Positions 1 through 6,220 of a stretch of DNA of 12,108 nt are shown here, piece after piece. A program made the position numbers and the translations under genes. The DNA is from an uncultured Collinsella sp. (lineage in GTDB: Bacteria; Actinomycetota; Coriobacteriia; Coriobacteriales; Coriobacteriaceae). Each line of letters starts with the position of its first letter. Position 1 is the stretch's first letter. Below the pieces are notes generated by a model. It did no database searches. It was given only the letters and a program-made list of their open reading frames with translations, and had not been told where the DNA came from. Where the stretch lies: NCBI GenBank assembly GCA_900550965.1, contig URUC01000060.1, forward strand, positions 1 through 12,108, read 5' to 3'.

Positions 1-779
1 GCCATCGCCAAAATCATTTCCTCGCTTAGATCTTTGGGATGGCTGGTCATAAATCGAATGCGGTCTATCCCCATGGCATCCAGTTCGCGCAGCAGATGAG
101 CAAAATCCTGCCCATTGTTCCAATCGTTGCCATAGCTGTTTACGTTTTGCCCCAGCAGCATAATTTCCTTATATCCCTGTGCTTTAAGCTGAGCCGCCTC
201 CTGCAAAATCAGCGATAGAGGACGCGACTTTTCCCGTCCTCTAACATAAGGCACGATACAATAGGTGCAAAAATTATTGCAGCCTGTCATGATGGGCACC
301 CAGGCGTGATACTGGGTCTCGCGATGCCACGGCATGCTCATGGCGTCCGTATCCTCATGCTCATTGGTGCGGATATGACGCTTACCATCAAGGAACGCCT
401 CGGCAATGAGCTCGGCCACATGCGCGATGGAATGCGTGCCAAAGATGACATTGACGTTATCGACGTTGGTGAGCAGGCCCTCGCCATCGCGCTGCGCGAT
501 GCAGCCACCAACGGCAACCACGCGCTTGCCCGAAGGCGAAGGCGGCAGGCTTTTGCAGGAATTGCACTGACCGTACAGGCGAGTATCGGCGGCCTCGCGC
601 ACGCAGCACGTCATGAAGACAACGATATCGGCATGCGCGGGATCGAGTGCCATGAGGCAGCCATACGAATCAAGCAGACCGCTCACACGCTCGGAGTCGT
701 GCTGATTCATCTGGCAGCCAAAGGTGCGGATAAAGTAGGTTTTACCGGCAAGAATATCGCGTACGGAACGCTGGTCCAT
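1..779 (-). CDS. miaB: tRNA-2-methylthio-N6-dimethylallyladenosine synthase MiaB (C-terminal part outside window)
   Basis: Radical-SAM methylthiotransferase that adds the 2-methylthio group to N6-isopentenyl-A37 of tRNAs reading UNN codons; cytoplasmic, with two Fe-S clusters. About 259 residues are visible before the left edge cuts the gene. The N-terminal UPF0004 domain has its three cluster cysteines in family context: TFGCQMNQHDSERV (Cys22), TCCVREAAD (Cys58) and GGCIAQ (Cys93). The radical-SAM motif GCNNFCTYCIVPYVRGREKS follows at 166-185 (Cys167, Cys171, Cys174), then LLGQNVNSYG. The QMNQHDSE signature favours MiaB over its paralogue RimO, which is also in this window. The start at 779 has AGGA nine bases upstream; an in-frame ATG at 785 has only three, so I prefer 779. 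A terminator-like hairpin precedes the gene. Codon use changes clearly at about position 285: the distal part is rich in A-ending codons. The missing part should hold the rest of the radical-SAM barrel and a TRAM domain. Confidence 0.95.
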   Translation of the reverse strand, partial: MDQRSVRDILAGKTYFIRTFGCQMNQHDSERVSGLLDSYGCLMALDPAHADIVVFMTCCVREAADTRLYGQCNSCKSLPPSPSGKRVVAVGGCIAQRDGEGLLTNVDNVNVIFGTHSIAHVAELIAEAFLDGKRHIRTNEHEDTDAMSMPWHRETQYHAWVPIMTGCNNFCTYCIVPYVRGREKSRPLSLILQEAAQLKAQGYKEIMLLGQNVNSYGNDWNNGQDFAHLLRELDAMGIDRIRFMTSHPKDLSEEMILAM

Positions 780-806
780 GTGCATAAGTCCTAACGATGG
801 GGAGCG

Positions 807-831
807 AAAAAAGGCAAGCAGAAGCTATGCC
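807..831 (-). terminator. Terminator-like hairpin overlapping the spoVS stop codon
   Basis: Read on the minus strand, arm GGCATAGC pairs with GCTTGCC around a TTCT loop. This gives seven base pairs with one bulged T, followed directly by six T residues (plus-strand 807-812). The spoVS stop TAG lies inside the 5' arm. The stem is short and bulged, so termination may be partial, which would leave miaB transcribed by read-through. No miaB promoter is obvious in the short gap. Confidence 0.5.
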
Positions 832-1142
832 ACAGGCTTAACATCATCCATGACGACGTTATCCATAGCAGCTCGATTGATCTGGTGAACATAGATAGAA
901 AGGCGGATGGCCGTGCGCGACTCCCCGTTAATGAGGATGTCGGAGAACACGGGCGCGCAGGAAATATCAAAACCAGTTGGAATCAAAAAACCGCGCGCGA
1001 TAGCAACGGCCTTAATGGCCTGGTTGACGGCACCGGCGCCGACACACTGGATGTTGACGGGTACACCATCCTTGACCATGCCGGCGATGGCACCGGCAAC
1101 GGACGCGGGCGATGATTTGCTTGATACCTTCAGGCAATCCAT
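825..1142 (-). CDS. spoVS: SpoVS family protein (stage V sporulation protein S-like)
   Basis: Small Alba-fold protein of the SpoVS family. In Bacillus subtilis it affects septation and spore maturation, but homologues occur in many non-sporulating bacteria, where a nucleic-acid-binding role is suspected. The 105 residues carry the hallmark stretches LKVSSKSSPASVAGAIAG (4-21), GAGAVNQAIKAVAIARGF (35-52) and FSDILINGESRTAIRLS (66-82). The start at 1142 has AGGAG seven bases upstream and gives the family's usual N-terminus; an upstream in-frame start at 1181 would add 13 residues the family lacks and has no such ribosome site. The family core normally ends near residue 86, so the last 20 or so residues are an extension. 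Its place beside rny and miaB matches the Bacillus order. I infer a nucleic-acid role rather than a sporulation role here, because nothing else in the window is sporulation-specific. Confidence 0.93.
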   Translation of the reverse strand: MDCLKVSSKSSPASVAGAIAGMVKDGVPVNIQCVGAGAVNQAIKAVAIARGFLIPTGFDISCAPVFSDILINGESRTAIRLSIYVHQINRAAMDNVVMDDVKPVA

Positions 1143-1192
1143 GAAGAAACTCCTGCATTTAAAAGTACGTTTTAACTGCAATAACTGTATCG

Positions 1193-1210
1193 TACCGAGT
1201 GGACTCGGTA
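1193..1210. repeat. Perfect 18-base dyad between the GHKL ATPase gene and spoVS
   Basis: The arms TACCGAGT and ACTCGGTA flank a two-base centre, so the symmetry is perfect over 16 of 18 bases. It begins seven bases after the upstream stop codon and lies 51 bases before the spoVS start. No T-run follows on either strand, so it does not look like an intrinsic terminator. It could be a DNA operator for a dimeric regulator or an RNA stem protecting or marking the spoVS segment. No convincing spoVS promoter is visible; the best -10-like bases, TACTTT at about 1165, lack a good -35. Confidence 0.6.
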
Positions 1211-1216
1211 AAGGCG

Positions 1217-2302
1217 CTATTCCTCTTTGGCAAGATCGAAGGTCACGGTGATTCGATCACGCGAGACACGGATCTTTGGGTCGCCGCAAAGGTTGAGATA
1301 GTACCGAGCGGCAAGGTCATTAAAGTCGCGCTCCACAGCACGCGAAAACTGTGCCATATCATCCTTGGCAATACGTAGCCCGCGACGATCCTTTGCAAGA
1401 TCGACAGGAGCCGGCGCATGAGAGGACGAATCACGCTCGCGCAGCAGACGCGCGGTCACACCGCGAACGGGCTTAATCTGCCCTGCCAAAATGCGATGTG
1501 CCGTGCGCTCGGACATCTCAAGGCCCAAACCGGAACAGATACGGATAAAGTCCTCGGCATCAGAGGCAAGGCCTAAACGATCGACAACCGGAAGCTCGCT
1601 CTCGTCATCAATGAACAGGAGACGAGACGTATCAAGCCGGCTTGACGCCTGAGCATAAAGGGTCGCGGCAATCTCAGACGGAGAACCAAGATAGACATCG
1701 CAACCACGCAACTCCTCGAGCGCAAACTCACAAGCAGCGCGAATAATATTATGCGGACCGCGAGCACAGACATAACGTCCGTCCTCATCCTTGACGGCCT
1801 GGGGCCAGCTGGACTGATCGGCACGCTCACTGAGGCGGTCGGCCGCGACGCTCACCTTAAAGGCTGAACCAAGATCGACACCGGACGTGACCACACGGGC
1901 CTCATCGGTGTTCTGCTTGATCGAAAACAATGCCATGCCACGACCGTGAACGCCCCAACGGTCCATCTTCATGCTCTCGAGCTTGGAGGTAACGCGGGCA
2001 TCGAAGATTCGCTCTTGCATATCCTGCGGAACGCCCGAACCGTTATCCAGAAAGACAAGCGTGCGGACGCCGTCTTCCTTGGTCGTGCCGAGATAGACCT
2101 TGTCGGCGCCGGCATCGCGAGCATTACGGAGCATTTCGATGACGATATCCTCGACATGCTGAATGTCGTGCTTTGCCTGGCGCCGCTCGGCCTCCGAAAC
2201 GCGGAGGCGGACATACCCCTCGCCAAGGTTCTCCTCGACGCGAAGGTTGCCCTCCCCCGACATCGACGCGATAAATGAGATGAGCTCGTTCGCGTCGCTC
2301 AT
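1217..2302 (-). CDS. Orphan GHKL-type (Bergerat fold) ATP-binding protein, function unknown
   Basis: 361-residue protein with an N-terminal HSP90/histidine-kinase-like ATPase domain. Visible boxes are the N box IVIEMLRNARDAGADKV (53-69; Glu56, Asn60), G1 box LDNGSGVP (85-92; Asp86) and G2 box WGVHGRGMALFSIKQ (116-130), with a G3-like DLGSAFKV at 143-150. There is no phospho-acceptor histidine domain, receiver, membrane segment or sensor, so it is not an ordinary two-component kinase. The remaining 200 residues fit no domain I know; notable stretches are GPHN (182-185) and YLGSPSEIAATLYAQAS (204-220). The G1 spacing and short lid could suit a HSP90, MutL, Top6B or anti-sigma-like ATPase, none of which I can confirm. 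The ATG follows the rny stop after one base with no Shine-Dalgarno sequence, implying translation by reinitiation after RNase Y. A functional tie to RNA turnover is inferred from this coupling only. Confidence 0.85.
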   Translation of the reverse strand: MSDANELISFIASMSGEGNLRVEENLGEGYVRLRVSEAERRQAKHDIQHVEDIVIEMLRNARDAGADKVYLGTTKEDGVRTLVFLDNGSGVPQDMQERIFDARVTSKLESMKMDRWGVHGRGMALFSIKQNTDEARVVTSGVDLGSAFKVSVAADRLSERADQSSWPQAVKDEDGRYVCARGPHNIIRAACEFALEELRGCDVYLGSPSEIAATLYAQASSRLDTSRLLFIDDESELPVVDRLGLASDAEDFIRICSGLGLEMSERTAHRILAGQIKPVRGVTARLLRERDSSSHAPAPVDLAKDRRGLRIAKDDMAQFSRAVERDFNDLAARYYLNLCGDPKIRVSRDRITVTFDLAKEE

Positions 2303-2303
2303 G

Positions 2304-3854
2304 TTATTTAGCGATATCGACAGCGCGGCTCTCGCGAATCACGACAACGCGCACCTGACCGGGATACTCCATCTCTTCCTCGATCTGATGGGCGATATCG
2401 TGAGCCAGGACCGTGGACTGGGCATCGGAGATCTTGTCCGGCTGAACCATGACGTGAACCTCGCGACCAGCCTGCATGGCATAGGTACGCTCGACGCCGT
2501 CATGGGAGTTGGCGATCTCCTCGAGCTTCTCAAGACGCTTGATGTAGTTCTCGGCAGACTCGCGACGGGCACCGGGGCGAGAGGCAGAGACAGCATCGGC
2601 GGCCTGTACCAGGACATCGAGCACCGTGTTGGGGTCGACATCGGCATGGTGAGCCTCAATAGCGTGGACGATAACGGGCTTCTCGCCATAACGGCGGGCC
2701 AGCTCGGCGCCGATGACGGCATGCGGGCCCTCGACGTCATGGTCGATTGCCTTGCCCAGGTCGTGCAGCAGGCCGGCGCGCTTGGCGGTCACAACGTCCA
2801 GGCCAAGCTCGGAAGCCATCACGCCGCACAGATCAGAGACCTCGAGGGAATGCTGAAGCACGTTCTGACCAAACGAGGTACGGTAGCGCAGGGCACCAAG
2901 GGTCTTGACGATCTCGGGGTGCAGATCGTGGATGCCGGTATCGAAGGCAGCCTGCTCGCCAGCCTCGCGCACGCGCTGCTGAACCAGGTCGGCGGCCTTG
3001 TGATACATCTCCTCGATACGGGCAGGGTGAATGCGGCCGTCGGCGATGAGGTTCTCGAGGGCGACACGGGCGGTCTCACGACGGACCGGGTCGAAGCTCG
3101 AAAGAACGACTGTCTCGGGCGTGTCATCGATCACGAGGTTGACGCCGGAAACCTGCTCGAAGGTCCGGATGTTGCGACCCTCGCGACCGATGATACGGCC
3201 CTTGAGGTCATCAGAGGGAATGTGCACGGAGGTAACGGTGACCTCGGCAGTGTGGTCGGCAGCGCAGCGCTGAATCGCCAGAGACAGAATCTCCTGGGCG
3301 GTCTTGTGGCACTCGGCGCGAACCTGCTGCTCGGACTCGCGAATGATCGTGGCGGCCTCGTGGGTGACCTCGCCGCGAACCTTATCGAGGAGCTCCTTGT
3401 GGGCGTCCTCGCGGGTAAGGTCGGCGATACGCTCGAGCTCGGACGTCTGCTTTGCACAGAGCTCCTCGAGCTCACGGGAGCGCTTCTCGACCTGACCGGC
3501 CTGGCTGGACAGCTGATGCTCGCGCTTGTCGAGAGCGTCGTTGCGGCGATCAAGGGATTCCTCGCGCTGCATCACGCGGTTCTCGAGCGTACGAATCTCG
3601 TTCTTACGCTGCTTGTCCTCGGCCTCGGCGGCCTGCTTGTTCTTGATGATCTCCTCTTTAGCCTCGAGCAGAGCCTCTTTTTTGAGGGTCTCGGCCTGAC
3701 GCTTAGCATCACCGATCAGGGACTCAGCCTGTGCGTGTGCCGACTGGATTTTTTCGTCGGCCTCGTGAAGACTACCCTGCTTGGCGGTGCGCATGTAGGC
3801 AATGGCGGCGATGGCACCCAAAACGATGCCAACGAGCGCTGCGATGATAGGCAT
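2304..3854 (-). CDS. rny: Ribonuclease Y
   Basis: Membrane-anchored endoribonuclease that starts mRNA decay in bacteria lacking a standard RNase E system. The 516 residues match the family's usual length of about 520. In order: an N-terminal membrane helix (3-20); a long charged coiled coil rich in E, K, Q, A and R (about 28-200); a KH domain with GRIIGREGRNIRTFEQVSG (219-237); and an HD domain with the metal-binding His-Asp in LLHDLGKAIDHD (362-373) and IEAHHADVDP further on. All expected catalytic parts are present. I chose ATG at 3854 because AAGGAG lies five bases upstream; a GTG two codons earlier overlaps that site. It has its own near-consensus promoter at 4021-4049 and a leader of about 160 nt with two hairpins, so expression may be controlled by attenuation or by RNase Y itself. 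The downstream GHKL gene is almost certainly coupled. Confidence 0.97.
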   Translation of the reverse strand: MPIIAALVGIVLGAIAAIAYMRTAKQGSLHEADEKIQSAHAQAESLIGDAKRQAETLKKEALLEAKEEIIKNKQAAEAEDKQRKNEIRTLENRVMQREESLDRRNDALDKREHQLSSQAGQVEKRSRELEELCAKQTSELERIADLTREDAHKELLDKVRGEVTHEAATIIRESEQQVRAECHKTAQEILSLAIQRCAADHTAEVTVTSVHIPSDDLKGRIIGREGRNIRTFEQVSGVNLVIDDTPETVVLSSFDPVRRETARVALENLIADGRIHPARIEEMYHKAADLVQQRVREAGEQAAFDTGIHDLHPEIVKTLGALRYRTSFGQNVLQHSLEVSDLCGVMASELGLDVVTAKRAGLLHDLGKAIDHDVEGPHAVIGAELARRYGEKPVIVHAIEAHHADVDPNTVLDVLVQAADAVSASRPGARRESAENYIKRLEKLEEIANSHDGVERTYAMQAGREVHVMVQPDKISDAQSTVLAHDIAHQIEEEMEYPGQVRVVVIRESRAVDIAK

Positions 3855-3879
3855 GCTCACTCCTTTTTATGGATTCGTT

Positions 3880-3915
3880 ACACAACAAAGCGAACCGTCC
3901 TTACGAACGGCTCGC
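3880..3915 (-). terminator. Strong hairpin with GTAA loop and T-rich tail in the rny leader
   Basis: On the minus strand, arms GCGAGCCGTTC and GGACGGTTCGC enclose a GTAA (GNRA-type) loop. This makes an 11-pair stem with two G-U pairs and no mismatch, at 3890-3915. The tail TTTGTTGTGT follows at once. The shape fits an intrinsic terminator with a mediocre U-tract. It lies between the predicted rny promoter and the rny start, so it would act as an attenuator for rny as well as a stop for transcripts arriving from recX. It could instead be a stable 5'-UTR element. Confidence 0.55.
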
Positions 3916-3976
3916 GACATTTGAGTAATATGGGCGCAGCTTATGCGGGTCGGATACAGATAAACATATAAACAAA

Positions 3977-3991
3977 CTCATCACAGATGAG
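3977..3991 (-). other. Second small hairpin in the rny leader
   Basis: Arms CTCATC and GATGAG pair perfectly around a TGT loop, and TTTGTTTATATGTTTA follows on the minus strand. With six pairs, half of them A-T, it is a weak terminator at best. It repeats the hairpin-plus-TTTGTT layout seen about 70 bases further downstream in the same leader. Confidence 0.4.
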
Positions 3992-4020
3992 CACATATCA
4001 CAAAGCAAATGACGCTGTTT

Positions 4021-4049
4021 ATCGTACGTTGAACCACAACAACTGTCAA
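4021..4049 (-). promoter_or_regulatory. Predicted sigma70-type promoter for rny
   Basis: A perfect -35 TTGACA (4049-4044) and a -10 TACGAT (4026-4021) are separated by exactly 17 bases. This is the best promoter match in the recX-rny gap. Transcription would start near 4014, giving a leader of about 160 nt before the rny ATG at 3854. No clear recX terminator lies upstream, so some rny message may also come from read-through of recA-recX. Confidence 0.7.
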
Positions 4050-4110
4050 ATAAATGCCCCAACACGGCGGCTAAAACACGGTGAGCGGCAGGGCCACAAA
4101 ACGCATACGC

Positions 4111-4803
4111 CTAAACCGCACATTCCTCGCGTTCGGCATCGAGACGTGCCTTAACGGCATCGGCGGCGATATGATACGAGAAGCCCTTGCCCATCAAAAA
4201 CCGAACCAGTTTTTCGAATCCGCGCGTCTCTGGAACACGCCGCTTGGCGAGCAGGGCTGACGCACGCGCCAAATCGTCTTCGACGGCAAAAAAATCCTCG
4301 GGATAACCGGGAATGTCATCGAGCACGACATGACGGCGCTTGAGCTCGGTCTCGATTTTGCGCTGTCCCCAACCGCGCCGCTTGCGCTCCTCGATAAAGT
4401 ACGAGCAAAAGCGGTTCTCGTCTAAAAAGCGATACTCGGTGGCGCGCTCGACGGCGAAATCGATCGCGGTCTGGTGAAAGCCGTAGCAAGCCAGCTTGTC
4501 ACGGACCTCGCCCGTCGCATGGTCGCGGCGCGATAACATCTCGGTCACCATGGTAAGTGCACATTTACGCTCGACGAGCTGCACCGCCTCACGAAAGTTG
4601 TCCCAATCACAGGGAAGATCGGGGCGGTTTTTGACATACAGGCGCGCGACCCGCACGGGAATCCAAATGGACCGCTCAAAACCGCCCTCAAGCTCACAAT
4701 CGATATGTGCGCAAGGCTTTTTGGACGCATACCCGCTCGAGAACGAGGAGGCCGCCTTCTTATCGGGAAAGACGACCGTGGCCTCGGTCACCGTATACGA
4801 CAT
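4111..4803 (-). CDS. recX: Regulatory protein RecX
   Basis: RecX binds RecA filaments and modulates them, mostly inhibiting strand exchange and coprotease activity, so it tempers the SOS response. The 230 residues are long compared with the roughly 150-170 of many RecX proteins. About 80 residues precede the three-helix repeats, resembling the longer Bacillus form. The repeats are recognisable by LSRRDHATGEVRDKL (90-104), YRFLDENRFCSYFIEERKR (124-142) and GWGQRKIETELKRR (144-157), with a third repeat around RGFEKLVRFLMGKGFSYH near the C-terminus. The ATG lies 11 bases after the recA stop and I see no good Shine-Dalgarno sequence, so translation is probably coupled to recA and kept low. It should share the LexA-controlled recA promoter. 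The direct recA-recX pairing is the classical arrangement and supports the call. Confidence 0.93.
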   Translation of the reverse strand: MSYTVTEATVVFPDKKAASSFSSGYASKKPCAHIDCELEGGFERSIWIPVRVARLYVKNRPDLPCDWDNFREAVQLVERKCALTMVTEMLSRRDHATGEVRDKLACYGFHQTAIDFAVERATEYRFLDENRFCSYFIEERKRRGWGQRKIETELKRRHVVLDDIPGYPEDFFAVEDDLARASALLAKRRVPETRGFEKLVRFLMGKGFSYHIAADAVKARLDAEREECAV

Positions 4804-4814
4804 GAGCGTAACCG

Positions 4815-5963
4815 CTACTCGTCGTCATCATCGAGCATGGCGGAACCATCGATGGCGTAAAGCTCGTCAAACTCCTCAGGCGCAGGCTGATCGGTCAGCT
4901 CGACCTCGGATGGAGCATCGTCGTCAAACTCAAGCCCGCAGGCAAGGCGGACCTTATGCTCAATCTCGTCGGCGCAATCAGGGTGTTCGCGCAGGAACGC
5001 CTTGGCGGCCTCGCGACCGTTGCCGAGCTTGTCCTCGCCATAGGCAAACCAGGAGCCCATCTTCTTGCAAATGCCGCACTCGACAGCCATGTCCAGAATC
5101 GAGCCCTCCTTAGAGATGCCCGTACCGTACATGATGTCGAACTCAGCAGAACGGAACGGAGCTGCCACCTTGTTCTTAACGACCTTGGCGCGCACGCGGT
5201 TACCGATAACTTCATCCTTAAGCTTAATGCTGTCGATGCGGCGAATGTCGATACGCACCGAAGAGAAGAACTTAAGGGCGCGGCCGCCCGTCGTGGTCTC
5301 GGGGTTGCCGAACATGACGCCGATCTTCTCTCGCAGCTGGTTAATGAAGATGCATGTCGTGTTGGACTTGGACAGCGAGCCGGCGAGCTTGCGGAGCGCC
5401 TGACTCATCAGACGAGCTTGCAATCCGACCGTGGTATCGCCGATCTCTCCCTCGATCTCGGCACGCGGGGTCAGCGCGGCGACGGAGTCGACGACGATGG
5501 CATCGATGGCGCCGGAACGCACGAGCATGTCAACAATCTCGAGCGCCTGCTCACCCGTATCAGGCTGGGAAATCAGTACCTCGTCGATATCCACGCCAAT
5601 GCGCGCGGCATACGTGGGATCGAGCGCGTGCTCGGCATCGATAAATGCCACCACGCCACCCATTGCCTGGGCTTCGGCCAGGATCTCGAGCGAAAGCGTC
5701 GTCTTACCGGAGGACTCAGGACCGTAAATCTCGACGATACGGCCGCGCGGCACACCGCCGATACCCAGAGCGGCATCGAGTGCCAGAGCGCCCGTGGGGA
5801 TGGCCTCAACCTCAAGCTCGGGGCCGCCGTCACCATACCTCATGATGGAGCCTTGACCGAACTTCTTCTCGATCTCGGCCTTGGTGGTGGCGATCATCTC
5901 ATCGCGCTCTTTACCCGTCGTGCGAGCATGAACGGTACGTACGGGACCTGAATTCTTGGCCAT
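4815..5963 (-). CDS. recA: Recombinase RecA
   Basis: ATP-dependent strand-exchange protein for homologous recombination and coprotease for LexA in the SOS response. The 382 residues hold an intact core: FGQGSIMRYGD (35-45), Walker A GPESSGKT (81-88), the FIDAEHALDP segment, the Walker B strand IVVDSVAALTPRAEIEGE, the L2 DNA-binding loop starting INQLREKIGVMFGNPETTTG, and a C-terminal acidic tail ending in DDDDE. The N-terminus is about 15 residues longer than in E. coli RecA. The start at 5963 is well supported by AGAGGAGG seven bases upstream; a start at 5984 would add seven residues before that site. It is driven by a promoter with an SOS box in the spacer (5994-6022). The terminator after cinA makes recA-recX a separate unit. 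No intein or truncation is seen. Confidence 0.99.
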   Translation of the reverse strand: MAKNSGPVRTVHARTTGKERDEMIATTKAEIEKKFGQGSIMRYGDGGPELEVEAIPTGALALDAALGIGGVPRGRIVEIYGPESSGKTTLSLEILAEAQAMGGVVAFIDAEHALDPTYAARIGVDIDEVLISQPDTGEQALEIVDMLVRSGAIDAIVVDSVAALTPRAEIEGEIGDTTVGLQARLMSQALRKLAGSLSKSNTTCIFINQLREKIGVMFGNPETTTGGRALKFFSSVRIDIRRIDSIKLKDEVIGNRVRAKVVKNKVAAPFRSAEFDIMYGTGISKEGSILDMAVECGICKKMGSWFAYGEDKLGNGREAAKAFLREHPDCADEIEHKVRLACGLEFDDDAPSEVELTDQPAPEEFDELYAIDGSAMLDDDDE

Positions 5964-5993
5964 GAATAGCCCTCCTCTTAACAACCTGCATCG

Positions 5994-6022
5994 ATAATAA
6001 ACGAACGGCTGTTCGTGGTCAA
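5994..6022 (-). promoter_or_regulatory. recA promoter
   Basis: The -35 TTGACC (6022-6017) and -10 TATTAT (5999-5994) are 17 bases apart. Transcription would start near 5987, leaving a short leader of about 25 nt that contains the strong recA ribosome binding site. The spacer is filled by a LexA operator, so repression by direct occlusion of RNA polymerase is expected. Confidence 0.8.
6001..6016. promoter_or_regulatory. LexA (SOS) box in the recA promoter spacer
   Basis: ACGAACAGCCGTTCGT on the minus strand is symmetric outside its four central bases and matches the CGAAC-N4-GTTCG SOS box of Gram-positive bacteria and actinobacteria. It lies wholly between the -35 and -10 of recA. Repression by LexA and release after DNA damage are inferred from the site and from general recA biology; lexA itself is not in the window. 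Confidence 0.85.
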
Positions 6023-6054
6023 CCGTTCAGGCCAATCATATGCAGGCAGTCTTT

Positions 6055-6092
6055 CCAAAACCCAACCAAACGCCGACCAAACACTGACCAAA
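6055..6092 (-). repeat. Four phased 11-base TTTGG repeats upstream of the recA promoter
   Basis: On the minus strand TTTGGTC begins at 6092 and 6081, TTTGGTT at 6070 and TTTGG at 6059. The spacing is exactly 11 bases, with linkers AGTG, GGCG and GGGT. The array ends about 33 bases before the -35, so all copies face one side of the helix near the promoter. A degenerate fifth copy (TTTGTGGTC) lies just beyond, out of phase by one base. They could be sites for an activator or another DNA-binding protein. The roughly 260-base gap between cinA and recA holds no supportable gene. Confidence 0.6.
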
Positions 6093-6189
6093 TGCTTGAC
6101 CACAAAGGGGCAAATAAGAACAAGAAAGGCGAAAATACACCTATGACCAGCGCAAACGCTAAATTCGTCAGGGGTCCCTATCTCCACAA

Positions 6190-6213
6190 TTAAGGGGCCC
6201 GAAGGCCCCTTAA
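6190..6213 (-). terminator. Terminator after cinA
   Basis: Arms TTAAGGGGCC and GGCCCCTTAA form a perfect ten-pair stem closed by a C(TTCG)G tetraloop, eight bases after the cinA stop. The distal T content is low (TTAATTGT), but the GC-rich stem and UUCG loop are typical of intrinsic terminators. It separates the ftsK-cinA operon from the recA promoter and could also work for any plus-strand transcript. Confidence 0.75.
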
Positions 6214-6220
6214 AACATGT

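Noticed and set aside
306..794. A 162-codon plus-strand open frame opposite miaB
   Set aside because: The minus strand encodes the complete MiaB cluster-cysteine and radical-SAM motifs across this stretch.
2163..3971. A 602-codon open frame on the plus strand, antisense to rny
   Set aside because: Same codon-aligned shadow effect; its repetitive Leu/Gly/Asp-rich product mirrors the coiled-coil and KH codons of rny.
4050..4110. Terminator directly after recX
   Set aside because: Only short imperfect pairings and a repeated AACACGG are visible; no stable stem with a T-run could be drawn.
5964..5984. Longer recA start adding MLRGGLF
   Set aside because: It would read through the strong AGAGGAGG site that sits seven bases before the ATG at 5963.
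6096..6118. Possible divergent plus-strand promoter starting with TTGACC upstream of recA
   Set aside because: No acceptable -10 at the right spacing, and no plus-strand gene follows.
5978..6187. A 69-codon minus-strand open frame between cinA and recA
   Set aside because: It covers the recA promoter, SOS box and phased repeats, has no Shine-Dalgarno sequence and resembles no family.
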